From positions 992,001 through 1,056,000 of the forward strand of contig OZ251458.1 of assembly GCA_965242535.1 (NCBI GenBank): a stretch of 64,000 nt of DNA, written 5' to 3'. This DNA is from VXRD01 sp965242535. GTDB taxonomy: Bacteria > Latescibacterota > UBA2968. Positions 16,301 through 25,005 of this stretch are shown one piece after another (positions within the stretch are counted from its first letter, which is position 1; every line of letters starts with the position of its first letter). Both the position numbers and the translations under genes were made by a program. Below the pieces are notes generated by a model. It searched no databases and was not told the origin of the DNA. It saw only the letters and a program-made list of their open reading frames with translations.

Positions 16301-16561
16301 ATCGATGCGGGCCCGTTGGTCAGCCGCTCGAAAAGACCCCACGAGAAAGGGAATGACGAGGCACTAAAAAAGAGTATAGGTCAAAAGCTGGGCGTAAGCT
16401 TCGGTTCCTGGGGACACGTCGGGAAACATGGCAATGCGAATGCCATTCAAAATGAAAATGCCCATAGCCAAGCCGCTCCAAATCCAAAATTTCACGGTTC
16501 TGATGAGCATTCTGCGCTCATAACGCATAACGCCGAGTGCGTTGTGGAAAACAGAGATCAT
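13319..16561 (-). pseudogene. ABC-2 permease fused to M1-like peptidase domain, with in-frame TAG
   Basis: The frame opens at an ATG at 16561 with site GAGGAG and encodes MISVFHNALGVMRYERRM and a first membrane helix. It meets TAG at 16364-16366 and continues in the same frame (CLVIPFLVGSFRAADQ) to 13319. About 1080 codons in all. Several membrane helices of an ABC-2 permease (to about residue 300) precede a large domain like gluzincin M1 aminopeptidases. The HEXXH zinc motif is not recognisable; the expected place reads LETFFAEE, so the domain is likely inactive. No ABC ATPase gene is adjacent. The TAG is one substitution from a sense codon: sequencing error, read-through or a fresh pseudogene. 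Confidence 0.75.
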
Positions 16562-16606
16562 GGCATGCTCCTCGTCGAGTAATATTTCCCGCCCCATCCA
16601 TCACCC

Positions 16607-16930
16607 GTAGGGACAGGCCCCTGTGCTGTCCGACTGCTGGACAACCACAGGGGGTTGTCCCTACAATGGCATTTTTATCGCGCGATGAACGATACAGCAA
16701 TGCCGTAGGGACAGGCCCCTGTGCCTGTCCGAATACAATCGCCCCCCGTGCTGTCCGACTGCTGGACAACCACAGGGGGTTGTCCCTACAATGGCATTTT
16801 TATCGCGCGATGAACGATACAGCAATGCCGTAGGGACAGGCCCCTGTGCCTGTCCGAATACAATCGCCCCCCGTGCTGTCCGACTGCCGGACCACAAGGG
16901 GTTGTCCCTGCGATGGCTCTTGTACCCCGT
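16607..16930. repeat. 125-bp tandem array with GGACAGGC and TGGACAACC hairpins
   Basis: About 2.5 copies of a 125-bp unit; GTGCTGTCCGACTG recurs at 16623, 16748 and 16873. Each full unit holds CTGGACAACCACAGGGGGTTGTCC, a filler with GCGCGATGAACGATACAGCAA, and the genome-wide hairpin GTAGGGACAGGC...GCCTGTCC. This fills the whole gap between the flanking genes; no gene is visible. Confidence 0.85.
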
Positions 16931-16942
16931 TCCGCCATTCGT

Positions 16943-19330
16943 TCAAAACCGTGCGATCCCCGCGCCGACATAAAAACCCGGCGCGTCCAATCGCACGGTG
17001 AAATCCATCCGAAACAGATAAAACAGCCCGTTGATCGACGCGCCCAATTCGTGGTGAAATCCGTCGAGATACTGCGGTTCGTAATCCAAGCCCGCCAAGG
17101 TGCGATCCCCAAACCACGTGCGCCCGTGCCCGCCGTAGATCGTCAAACCGACATTCCGTTCGGCAGCCCACCGCCAGCCGAGCAACTCAACTGGCACCGT
17201 GCGAAAATGGTGTTCCCAGAATACGCCGAGCACAGACTCGCCTTCGTACGGGCGATCCACTCGCGTGCGAAATCCCCCAAAGGTCGAAATCCCACCGAGC
17301 AACAGGCCCGAATCCAAAATCTCAAAGCGTTGCCGGGGCAGGGTGCCGGTAAATGCGCTGCCAACGACGCGCACGTCGAGCACATTGGGCAACAAACGCC
17401 GCTTGAACAGCGTCTCGATTCGCCAATCCAATCGCAACCGAAATTGTGTAAAGGCGAAATCACTGCCGAATCCCGGGCCGCTGTGTTCGATCTCCAACGC
17501 GACTTCGCGCCGTCCAAAAAGGAGCGAGGGCCCCGCGCTTTCGCCCTTGAGGGATGCGCGAAAGAATGCCGACCGCAAATTCCCCGGGTCAATAGATGGA
17601 TTGGGCCGTTGCACATCTCGATCCCCGAGCAAATGCCAATCCGTGGTCTTGTTCACCGACTCGTGTCGCGCGACATTTACCCCAGCGCTCAACTGCACCG
17701 CCGCTTTGTGTGGATCCCCAAACCGATAGCCCGCGCTTCCGCTTATGCCTTCGCGCCAGAAATAATCGAAATAATCCTCGAATCCCAAGATCTGTTGCGC
17801 GCCGGTCTGCATCCGTCCGTACAGCCGCGACCGATAGCGCGTCTCTGTGCCGCGAAATCCCGCGAGTGAGATCCATCCCCGCTTGCTCGCTCCATAGCGC
17901 GCCGTCGCTTTGCCCTCAAACGCCCATTTTTTCGACCCAAAGTTATATGCCCCTCCGCCGCCAAAAGCCACTCGGGTTTGATTCGATCCCACGGCAATTT
18001 TTTGATCCAGATGTACCCCATCCACGCGATTGAACCACCCTTTGGAATGCCATTTGAGCCATCCCTTCTTTTTCGCTTTTTCCGTGCTCTCTTTTTCCCC
18101 GTTCTCATCATCGTCCTCGATAAACCGCGCCAAAAATCCCTTGGGCTTGTACGCTTCGTAAAGCGTCATCGCGCTGTCGATGCGCGCATAAGCCTCTCGC
18201 TCGATCTCATCCAAGGGCACGGCGAGCGCGGTTCGCGCCAATAAGTTGTCCCGCTCGACCCGCGCGGAATCCACCACGACCTCCCGCTGCTGTTCGTAAA
18301 GCGAATCGGGCAATGCGACATTTATCTCATACCCGGTCAGGCGAGAAATGCGTTGCACTTCTATCGGGGGAAATTGCAGGCCGATGATCCCGATTTCAAT
18401 TTCGTCCTCCGACTGCCAGCCCACGGGCAAATAGAAATCCCCCCCAAAATTGCTAAACTGCTGGCGCATGGTGCTCGTCCAGCCGCGAATGGGCGGCGGA
18501 AACAAAAACGCCTGATTGGGCGTCAGTTCCACTTCCACGAGGGCATACGCGCTGTCGAGCACGGCTAGGCGCCCCTCAAAGGCGGTCTCGAGGCGGTGTT
18601 TGGGTTGCACGTCGATATCGTAAATGGTGCGATCGTCCATTTTGCGCTGTCCTACGAGCACAAAATCGTAGTGATCCAACGCATCGGGATGCGTGACGCC
18701 GACGAGATGGTGACCGCCGAGTTCCGTCTCATCTTCATACAAATTCACACCTTGAGCCGCGGGCAAGACAAATTCTCCAAATTCAAAATCCAAGTTCTCG
18801 GTCACGCGCTTGTCTATGACGACCTCTCGCCACCCCTTTCGAGAGTCCCAAAACCCCTCGGACAGGCTTTCGGTGATCGCCACGATCTCGGATGACCTGC
18901 GAAAAACAAACCGCGAATACGCCGAAACGCGAAATGTCTCGACCGCGCCCCACCACGTTTGCTTTTGCGCGATGACTTTACGCATGATACTCGGCCCATC
19001 CGCTGCGGTAACGACGATTTCTTCCATTTCGAGGGGCACGAGTTCCAATGCGAAATGGTGTACATCGGGCGCGTCTTCGGCGATCGCGATCCGCTGCGAC
19101 CGGTATCCGATATAACGCACTTCCACCACCGCGGGCAGGGCGGGCAATTCGACCTCGTACCCGCCTTCGGCATTTGAGATCCCGCCGTGATACGTGCCGA
19201 GAACCCGCACCGTCGCGGCGGGGAGCGGTTCACCTGTTGCCGCGTCGGTCACGCTACCCCGAATCACTTTTGCCTGTGCGGGCACAGCGAGGAACAAAAT
19301 GACAAAAAGCCATTTCCATCGCGTTGTCAT
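16943..19330 (-). CDS. DUF5686-type outer-membrane protein with CarboxypepD_reg-like domain
   Basis: A 795-residue protein. A signal peptide (residues 1-20, VPAQA-K) precedes a carboxypeptidase-regulatory-like beta sandwich (IRGSVTDAATGEPLPAATVR) and a short TonB-box-like stretch (MEEIVVTA, about 105-112). A DUF5686 domain follows (TFRVSAYSRF, SEGFWDS), then a C-terminal barrel of about 300 residues ending in Phe (VGAGIARF). It lies in the outer membrane of FCB-type bacteria. There is no TonB plug domain, so it is not a typical SusC-like receptor. The start has GGGGAG upstream. It sits between the SLR/permease block and the ABC-2 fusion. Its substrate is unknown. Confidence 0.78.
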   Translation of the reverse strand: MTTRWKWLFVILFLAVPAQAKVIRGSVTDAATGEPLPAATVRVLGTYHGGISNAEGGYEVELPALPAVVEVRYIGYRSQRIAIAEDAPDVHHFALELVPLEMEEIVVTAADGPSIMRKVIAQKQTWWGAVETFRVSAYSRFVFRRSSEIVAITESLSEGFWDSRKGWREVVIDKRVTENLDFEFGEFVLPAAQGVNLYEDETELGGHHLVGVTHPDALDHYDFVLVGQRKMDDRTIYDIDVQPKHRLETAFEGRLAVLDSAYALVEVELTPNQAFLFPPPIRGWTSTMRQQFSNFGGDFYLPVGWQSEDEIEIGIIGLQFPPIEVQRISRLTGYEINVALPDSLYEQQREVVVDSARVERDNLLARTALAVPLDEIEREAYARIDSAMTLYEAYKPKGFLARFIEDDDENGEKESTEKAKKKGWLKWHSKGWFNRVDGVHLDQKIAVGSNQTRVAFGGGGAYNFGSKKWAFEGKATARYGASKRGWISLAGFRGTETRYRSRLYGRMQTGAQQILGFEDYFDYFWREGISGSAGYRFGDPHKAAVQLSAGVNVARHESVNKTTDWHLLGDRDVQRPNPSIDPGNLRSAFFRASLKGESAGPSLLFGRREVALEIEHSGPGFGSDFAFTQFRLRLDWRIETLFKRRLLPNVLDVRVVGSAFTGTLPRQRFEILDSGLLLGGISTFGGFRTRVDRPYEGESVLGVFWEHHFRTVPVELLGWRWAAERNVGLTIYGGHGRTWFGDRTLAGLDYEPQYLDGFHHELGASINGLFYLFRMDFTVRLDAPGFYVGAGIARF

Positions 19331-19392
19331 AACTCGCTCTCCCCAAACCTGAACGCCGAATCGACCGCGAATGAGCGTTCTCCGCGTTTCCG

Positions 19393-19425
19393 CTATTCAT
19401 CCCGCAGGGCGTTGACGGGACATGC
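19393..19425 (-). pseudogene. FtsX-type permease C-terminal remnant (copy near 19.4 kb)
   Basis: The minus strand reads ACPVNALRDE-stop, as in the intact permease tail at 20911. It lies 3' of SLR gene 4, separated from it by an inverted-repeat element and an orphan leader block. It indicates a deleted permease or SLR unit here. Confidence 0.7.
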
Positions 19426-19458
19426 CTTTGCCCTCTGCGAATACCTATCGCTCTTTTA

Positions 19459-19622
19459 GAAGCCATCTAAAAATTATTGGGACCTACCCCCCTAGCCCCC
19501 CTTCCTGCGAGGAAGGGGGGAATCAAGGCATCCTATTTTTGCGATAGGTATGGTTTTGACCTGCGAAAAGCGAATGTTTTTGCGACTCTCTCAATGGCGG
19601 GCCGAGTTTTTAGACAGCTTCT
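19459..19622. mobile_element. MITE-like element, copy B (164 bp)
   Basis: Terminal inverted repeats AGAAGCCATCTAAAAA and TTTTTAGACAGCTTCT bound a non-coding core with a C-rich palindrome (CCCCTTCCTGCGAGGAAGGGG) and the segment TTTTGACCTGCGAAAAGCGA. It is inverted relative to copy A at 25449-25613. No transposase is inside; the autonomous partner is not in the window. The rest of 19331-19741 is remnant or leader DNA. Confidence 0.7.
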
Positions 19623-19628
19623 TATGGA

Positions 19629-19723
19629 TGGGAAAGTGAAAGAATCCCGATGGGGTGTTGCACAAAGCAATGTGATACGGGTCAAAGCCACCTAATCTCG
19701 ATAAAGAATAAGCGGCCTTGACC
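19629..19723 (-). promoter_or_regulatory. Orphan SLR leader block
   Basis: A copy of the hairpin leader (GGTCAAAGCCAC...GCGGCCTTGACC at 19680-19723), but it lies 3' of SLR gene 4 with no SLR gene downstream. The gene it once led has probably been lost. Confidence 0.5.
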
Positions 19724-19741
19724 ATTGCGAATACTCATCGC

Positions 19742-20716
19742 TCACTTTTTCGTCCACTCGCGCATCCTGCGCTCGGCTTCGGCGATTTGATCCGGGGTCA
19801 TCTCTCGGGCGATTTTATCGCGTTCTTCGCTGGCATTGTTGAGACCCTGTGCCGCGGTCAAGCTCAACCACTTGTGGGCCTCCACGAGGTCTTTCGACAC
19901 GCCAAACGCAAGCGCGCCCCGCGCATACAGCATACCGAGGGAGAATTGGGCTTCCGGATGACCGGACTCTGCGGCATCTACGCCCTTGTGAAACCACTTT
20001 ACTGCCTCCGCATCGTCTTTCGGAACGCCCTCTCCTTTGGCATACCTCTCAGCAAGGCGGAATTGGGCTTCCGGATGACCTGACTCTGCGGCTTTGCGAA
20101 TCCACTTTACGGACTTCGCATCGTCTTTCAGAACGCCCTTCCCTTTGGCATACATATAAGCGACAAAGCGTTGCGCTTGGGGATGACCTTGCTCTGCGGC
20201 TTTGTGAATCCACTTAAAGGCCTCCACAGGGTCTTGCGGAACACCTTGCCCCTGGAGATACATCCTGAAAAGTCTGACCTGGGCGTTAACATCGCCTTGC
20301 TCTGCGGCTTTGTGAATCCACTTTACGGCCTCCACAGGGTCTTGCGGAACCCCTCGCCCTTTGTAATACATCTCAGCAAGGCGGAATTGGGCTTCCGGAT
20401 GACCTGACTCTGCGGCTTTGCGAATCCACTTTACGGCCTCTGCACCGTCTTTCTTCACGCCTTGGCCTTTGTAATACATGTAGCCGATGAGATACTGCGC
20501 CTCCGCATCGCCTCGCTCGGCGACGGGTTGCAATTCCTCGCGCGCAGTCGCGTAGTCCTTGCGGGTGTACGCATCCTTGCCAGCTTGCAAGTCCCCCCAC
20601 GCCGAGGGCGCGATGATCAGACACAGCGACAGAACGAACAGCAATCGGGTCGCGCCAGACACAGCGCGTTGCACATGGGGTTGACCTTTATTCGCGGTCA
20701 TCGTGATTTTGGCCAT
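19742..20716 (-). CDS. Sel1-like-repeat secreted protein 4
   Basis: A 324-residue paralogue with the shared signal peptide (LLFVLSLCLIIAPSAW) and about six Sel1 repeats. One repeat has a small insertion (HKGVDAAESG). The ATG at 20716 has AAGGAGAT upstream; a longer frame to 20782 lacks a ribosome site. The conserved leader (20740-20836) lies 5'. It follows the FtsX-type permease by about 200 bases and may be read with it. Confidence 0.87.
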   Translation of the reverse strand: MAKITMTANKGQPHVQRAVSGATRLLFVLSLCLIIAPSAWGDLQAGKDAYTRKDYATAREELQPVAERGDAEAQYLIGYMYYKGQGVKKDGAEAVKWIRKAAESGHPEAQFRLAEMYYKGRGVPQDPVEAVKWIHKAAEQGDVNAQVRLFRMYLQGQGVPQDPVEAFKWIHKAAEQGHPQAQRFVAYMYAKGKGVLKDDAKSVKWIRKAAESGHPEAQFRLAERYAKGEGVPKDDAEAVKWFHKGVDAAESGHPEAQFSLGMLYARGALAFGVSKDLVEAHKWLSLTAAQGLNNASEERDKIAREMTPDQIAEAERRMREWTKK

Positions 20717-20739
20717 GGTAAATCTCCTTTGTTTATGGG

Positions 20740-20836
20740 GTGGGAAAGTGGAAGAATCCCGATGGGGTGTTGCACAAAGCAATGAGTGAACGGGTCAAAG
20801 CCCCCTAATCTCGACAAAGAATAAGCGGCCTTGACC
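20740..20836 (-). promoter_or_regulatory. Conserved SLR leader with hairpin (copy 4)
   Basis: The same block as before SLR genes 2 and 3, with hairpin arms GGTCAAAGCCCC and GCGGCCTTGACC at 20793-20836. Confidence 0.5.
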
Positions 20837-20910
20837 AGCGAAGATAGGGCATTACTGATTCGTAATTGCAATAGTTCCATCGCTTTGCAATTTCCAACGC
20901 GCATCCCGCG

Positions 20911-23328
20911 CTATTCATCCCGCAGGGCGTTGACCGGGTTGGCGCAAGCCACGCGATAGGATTGACCGCCGACGGTGATGAGCACGATCCCCAACGACAA
21001 CAGCCCGGTCGCGATGAACAGCAGGGGGCCCAGCGCGATGCGGTACGCGAAATTATCCAGCCACGCGGCCATCACGTAATACGCCACGGGCCAGCCGATC
21101 AGATTCGCCACGACCGTGAGCCGCAGGAAATTGCGGGTCAGCAACAGAACGATCTTGCTCTCGGACGCGCCGAGTATCTTGCGGATGCCGATCTCTTTGG
21201 TGCGCTGTTGGGCGGCAAAGGCGATCAGGCCGAGCATCCCCAAGCAAGAAATGAAAATGGACAGGGCGGCGAAAATCCCGCACACCTTTTGCAAGGTCCG
21301 TTCCGACTTGTAATACGCGTCGAGCCGCTCGTCGAGAAATTCATACTCAAACGGTCGCATGGGCAAAAACTGCTTCCACACGCTTTCCAGCCCGTCCAGT
21401 TGCGCGTGCAAATCCCCAGGCGCCAAGCGCACGGCAACGCGGTTGACGCTGGTGGAATTTTGCAACACCATCGGCTCGATGCCGTGGTGCAAGGACTGGT
21501 TGTGATAATCCTTCACCACGCCGATCACCCGCACTTGAAGCCGACCGCCGTACTCGATGAAGAACTTGCCCACGGGCTCGTCCCAGCCGATCATTTTCGC
21601 GGCGGTCTCGTTGATCAAGATGGGCGTTTCCCATTTGTTCGGGCCAATTTTGCGCGGGCGGTGCGATGTGCCTGCCAAGTCCCTGCCCGCGGCGAGAGGC
21701 ATTCCGAACAATTCCAAATAATCGTCGTCAATGGCGTTCCAATACAGCTTGATTTTTTCCTGATGCCCTTCGGCGCGCATGGTTCTCGCATCCACGGCGG
21801 TTTGCCCAGGCGGCAGGTGAAACGCCGACGCATGCAACACCCCCGGCTGGCCGCGCAATTCGTTGAGAATGGCGCCCGCCTTGGGCCGAAGGTCGCGGTC
21901 TCTCAAAAAGAACGGCAGGATGACGATCTGTTCCCTGTCAAACCCCAGTTCTTTGGAACGCATGAACGAGAGTTGCTGGTACACCACCAACGTGCAGATG
22001 ATCAAGACCACGGAGATGCCGAATTGCAAAATGACCATCACTTGGATCAAACCCGTCTGTCGAGACCCCAAGGCGCCTTTTAGCGCCCGAACCGGATCGA
22101 ATCCGGACAAGACAAAGGCCGGGTAACTTCCGGCGAGCAGGCCCACGGCCACCAACACGAACAGGGAAAACAGCGCGGCAAACGCCAAGCCCGCATCGGT
22201 CAACGTCAGATCGACTTCCAAAATCTCATTGAAAAAGGGCAGGGCATCAGAGACGAACAACACCGCCAGCACGCCTGCGGGCACCGCCAGCAACAGGGAC
22301 TCGCCCAAAAACTGACCCATCAGTTGCAGCCGAGTCGCGCCCGCCACCTTGCGAAGCCCCACTTCGCGCACCCGATTGGCGGATCGCGCGGTGACTAAGT
22401 TGACGTAGTTGATGCACGCGATCAACAGCACCAGCAACCCGACAGCGAGCAGGATGTAGCAGCGCGCAATATCCCCGGCATTGGCCTCGGCAGTGCCGTA
22501 ATCGCCCATGGAATACAGATGCACGCGGTCGAGCGGTTGCAAGTCGTAATCGTAGCGCGCATCGCCCTCCGTTTGGTGTTCCGTTGCAAAATCGCGCAAC
22601 TTCTGCTTCAGTTCAACGACATCGGCGTTCTCGTTCAGGAGGACGTACGTCCGCAAGGGGCCGATGATCCAATCCGAGGGCCAGGTTTCCCACACCCGCG
22701 GGCGCCAGCGCGGATTGGGAGGATACGTCGTGGTGAGAACGTCGAAGCGCAGCTTGTCGTTTGAGGTCTTGGGCTGGTTCTCCATGATCCCCGTAATCGC
22801 AAAATAGCCTTTCAGCCACTTGTACTCGATGTGGACCGCTTGGCCTATCGGGTCTTCCTCGCCGAACAACTTGCGCGCCAGGGCTTGCGAGATGAATGCC
22901 GTGTTGGGCGCGTTCAGCCCGGTTTGGGGATCGCCTGCCACCATCGGCAGCGTGAAAATGTCGAACATCTCGGCATCGGTCACGCACACGCGCGCACTCG
23001 AACCGCGATTCCCATAAGACGCCCACATCGATCGCATGAGCGTGCGGGTCACGGCTTCGATTTCGGGAAACCGGCCGCGCAGATGCGGCGCGACGGGCTT
23101 TGTCCCCAGATCGTAGCGCGTACCGCCTGCGTCCTCGAGCTTTCGGATCAACAAATAAATGCGATCGCTCTTTTCGTGGTGCTGGTCAAACCGGAAGTGA
23201 TAATCGGCATACAGCATCGCCAACAACACGCATCCAATCCCCACGGCGAGCCCCAGGATGTTCAGCAGGGAATAGAACGCATAGCGGCGCAAATGTCGAA
23301 ATCCAACGATGAGATAATTCCAGATCAT
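20911..23328 (-). CDS. FtsX/MacB-family ABC transporter permease
   Basis: An 805-residue integral membrane protein. The ATG at 23328 has AGGAGGTG 7 bases upstream. The architecture is that of the large eight-helix permeases: an N-terminal helix (YAFYSLLNILGLAVGIG), a MacB-type periplasmic domain (about 45-265), an FtsX block (LLAVGLLVLLIACINYVNLV, REVGLRKVAGA), a second periplasmic domain and a second FtsX block (TKEIGIRKILGA), ending NPVNALRDE. Such permeases move peptides, lipids or signals across the envelope with a separate ATPase, which is not nearby. It lies between two SLR genes. Export of the putative RiPP is possible but unproven. Its C-terminal codons recur as remnants at four other places. 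Confidence 0.88.
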   Translation of the reverse strand: MIWNYLIVGFRHLRRYAFYSLLNILGLAVGIGCVLLAMLYADYHFRFDQHHEKSDRIYLLIRKLEDAGGTRYDLGTKPVAPHLRGRFPEIEAVTRTLMRSMWASYGNRGSSARVCVTDAEMFDIFTLPMVAGDPQTGLNAPNTAFISQALARKLFGEEDPIGQAVHIEYKWLKGYFAITGIMENQPKTSNDKLRFDVLTTTYPPNPRWRPRVWETWPSDWIIGPLRTYVLLNENADVVELKQKLRDFATEHQTEGDARYDYDLQPLDRVHLYSMGDYGTAEANAGDIARCYILLAVGLLVLLIACINYVNLVTARSANRVREVGLRKVAGATRLQLMGQFLGESLLLAVPAGVLAVLFVSDALPFFNEILEVDLTLTDAGLAFAALFSLFVLVAVGLLAGSYPAFVLSGFDPVRALKGALGSRQTGLIQVMVILQFGISVVLIICTLVVYQQLSFMRSKELGFDREQIVILPFFLRDRDLRPKAGAILNELRGQPGVLHASAFHLPPGQTAVDARTMRAEGHQEKIKLYWNAIDDDYLELFGMPLAAGRDLAGTSHRPRKIGPNKWETPILINETAAKMIGWDEPVGKFFIEYGGRLQVRVIGVVKDYHNQSLHHGIEPMVLQNSTSVNRVAVRLAPGDLHAQLDGLESVWKQFLPMRPFEYEFLDERLDAYYKSERTLQKVCGIFAALSIFISCLGMLGLIAFAAQQRTKEIGIRKILGASESKIVLLLTRNFLRLTVVANLIGWPVAYYVMAAWLDNFAYRIALGPLLFIATGLLSLGIVLITVGGQSYRVACANPVNALRDE

Positions 23329-23392
23329 ATCACACCTCCTATTTAGGACGAGGCACACAGAAGCGGCCCCGACCATTGCGGGTACTGATGGC

Positions 23393-24580
23393 TCACTTTT
23401 TCGCCCACTCGCGGGCCCGTTGCTCGGCTTCGGCAATTTGATCCGGGGTCATCCGTCGGGCGATTTTATCGAGATTTCTGCGGGCCTTCCCGTGACCCTG
23501 TGCCGCGGCCAAGCTCAGCCACTTGTGGGCCTCCACCATGTCTTTCGACACGCCGAGCTCGAGTACACCTCGAGCATATATCGTACCGAATGAGAATAGG
23601 GCGTTTGCTTCGCCTTGGTCGGCGGCCTTGCGGAGCCACTTCATGGCCTCCGCATCGTCTTTTTCCACGCCCCCCAACCCATTGTAATATATCTCAGCAA
23701 GGGTGAGTTGGGCTTTGGGGTGGCCCGACTCTGCGGCCATGCGCCCCCACTTTAGGGCCTTCGCATCGTCTTTTTCCACGCCCCATCCTTTGTGATACAT
23801 CTCGGCGAGGCCGAGTTGCGCTGTGGCATGGCCTTGGTCTGCGGCCTTGCGAAACCACTTCATGGCCTCCGCGTAGTTTTTCTTCATGCCCTGCCCTATG
23901 AAATACAGCCAGCCGAGTTGGAACTGCAAGCTCACATCGCCCTGCTCGGCGGCTTTGCGAAGCCATTTTACGGCCTCTTCGGTGTCTTGTGGGACACCTT
24001 GCCCATTGAGATACATCTCGAAAAGGCGGGCTTGGGCTTGGGCATAGTCGCCCTCGGCAGCCTTGTGAATCCATTCCACAAACGCCTCTTCGTCTCTATC
24101 CACGCCTTGGCCCCTGGCATACATCCAGGCGAGGTTATACTGGGCTGTGGCATGGCCTTGGTCTGCGGCTTTGCGGAGCCACTTCGCGGCCTCCGCGTAG
24201 TTTTTCTTTTTGCCCGAATAGCCGAGGCGATACATCATGCCGAGGCGCACGCACGCTTTGGGATGGCCTTGGTCTGCGGCCTTGCGAAACCACTTTATGG
24301 CCTCTGCACCGTTTTTCTTTACGCCTTGGCCTTTGTAATACATGTAGCCGATGAGGTACTGAGCACCGGCATCGCCTCGCTCGGCGACGGGTTGCAGTTC
24401 TCTGCGCGCAGTCGCGTAGTCCTTGCGGGTGTACGCATCCTCGCCCTCTCGATAGCCACTCCACGCCGAGGGCGCGATGATCAGACACAGCGACAGAACG
24501 AACAGCCATCGGGTCGCGCCAGCCACAGCGCGTTGCACATGGGATTGACCTCTATTCGCGGTCATCGTGATTTTGGTCAT
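23393..24580 (-). CDS. Sel1-like-repeat secreted protein 5
   Basis: A 395-residue paralogue starting MTKITMTANRGQSHVQ at 24580 with the ribosome site GGAGGAGAT. A signal peptide (WLFVLSLCLIIAPSAW) precedes about eight Sel1 repeats. The frame is open further upstream to 24682, because a mini-ORF (MFDPGRNDAVCSPFDF) happens to be in phase, so a fused longer product is possible. It is the first gene after the deleted maturase locus and probably shares a transcript with the FtsX-type permease, which starts 64 bases downstream. Confidence 0.87.
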   Translation of the reverse strand: MTKITMTANRGQSHVQRAVAGATRWLFVLSLCLIIAPSAWSGYREGEDAYTRKDYATARRELQPVAERGDAGAQYLIGYMYYKGQGVKKNGAEAIKWFRKAADQGHPKACVRLGMMYRLGYSGKKKNYAEAAKWLRKAADQGHATAQYNLAWMYARGQGVDRDEEAFVEWIHKAAEGDYAQAQARLFEMYLNGQGVPQDTEEAVKWLRKAAEQGDVSLQFQLGWLYFIGQGMKKNYAEAMKWFRKAADQGHATAQLGLAEMYHKGWGVEKDDAKALKWGRMAAESGHPKAQLTLAEIYYNGLGGVEKDDAEAMKWLRKAADQGEANALFSFGTIYARGVLELGVSKDMVEAHKWLSLAAAQGHGKARRNLDKIARRMTPDQIAEAEQRAREWAKK

Positions 24581-24682
24581 GATAATCTCCTCCATTTTAC
24601 GGGTGTTGCCACTAAAATCAAAAGGTGAACAGACAGCATCGTTTCGACCGGGATCAAACATACTGCCTCCTTTCTCGAGCAT

Positions 24683-24740
24683 TTACACGCGCCCGCGTTG
24701 CGAAGTGCGTCGTTTGTGCTCCTCAAATATCTCGGGCACA
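24683..24740 (-). pseudogene. Remnant of a second radical SAM maturase gene
   Basis: The minus strand reads IVPEIFEEHKRRTSQRGRV-stop, matching the last 19 residues of the intact maturase (VVPEIFEEHNRHTSQRERV). Immediately upstream it joins DNA matching the maturase 5' flank, so about 560 codons have been deleted. The frame stays open across the junction (FLAHILQIKRA-IVPEIFEEH). Confidence 0.8.
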
Positions 24741-24742
24741 AT

Positions 24743-24939
24743 CGCCCTTTTAATTTGCAAGATGTGTGCCAAAAATGGCCCGAAAATCAAAAACAGCACT
24801 TGCACATGATTAACCTTTTGAAAAACAAAGAGATAAAATTTCAAATTTCTTTGTTTTTTCGGTACTCAAAAAATTGTAGCTCTTTGCTTCCTCAAAAAGG
24901 TGTCCGATTTTGAGACAGTGGTGTCCGTAAATGGACACC
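24743..24939 (-). promoter_or_regulatory. Second copy of the maturase upstream region, with operator palindrome
   Basis: Homologous to 13021-13217, including the identical GGTGTCC-GTAAAT-GGACACC site at 24920-24939. It now lies before SLR gene 5 and the FtsX-type permease. If functional, it would place that transcript under the same control as the maturase operon. Confidence 0.5.
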
Positions 24940-24960
24940 TGACTTTTTCAATGTCAGGCC

Positions 24961-24995
24961 TAAAACAAAAAACCTCAAAACCCGAGGCTTTGAGG
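24961..24995 (-). terminator. Intrinsic terminator upstream of the second locus
   Basis: Arms CCTCAAA (24973-24979) and TTTGAGG (24989-24995) form a stem. On the minus strand it is followed by TTTTTTGTTTTA. It would stop minus-strand read-through from beyond 25 kb. A further small inverted repeat (CCTGAC/GTCAGG) lies at 24938-24958. Confidence 0.5.
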
Positions 24996-25005
24996 TATAT
25001 TACCG

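Noticed and set aside
16607..16930. CRISPR array at the 125-bp tandem repeat
   Set aside because: Units are 125 bp, the whole unit is repeated without unique spacers, and no cas genes are present.
20911..23328. Calling the permease MacB with a known macrolide or peptide substrate
   Set aside because: No ATPase or adaptor gene is adjacent, and FtsX-type permeases have many roles, so only the family is reported.
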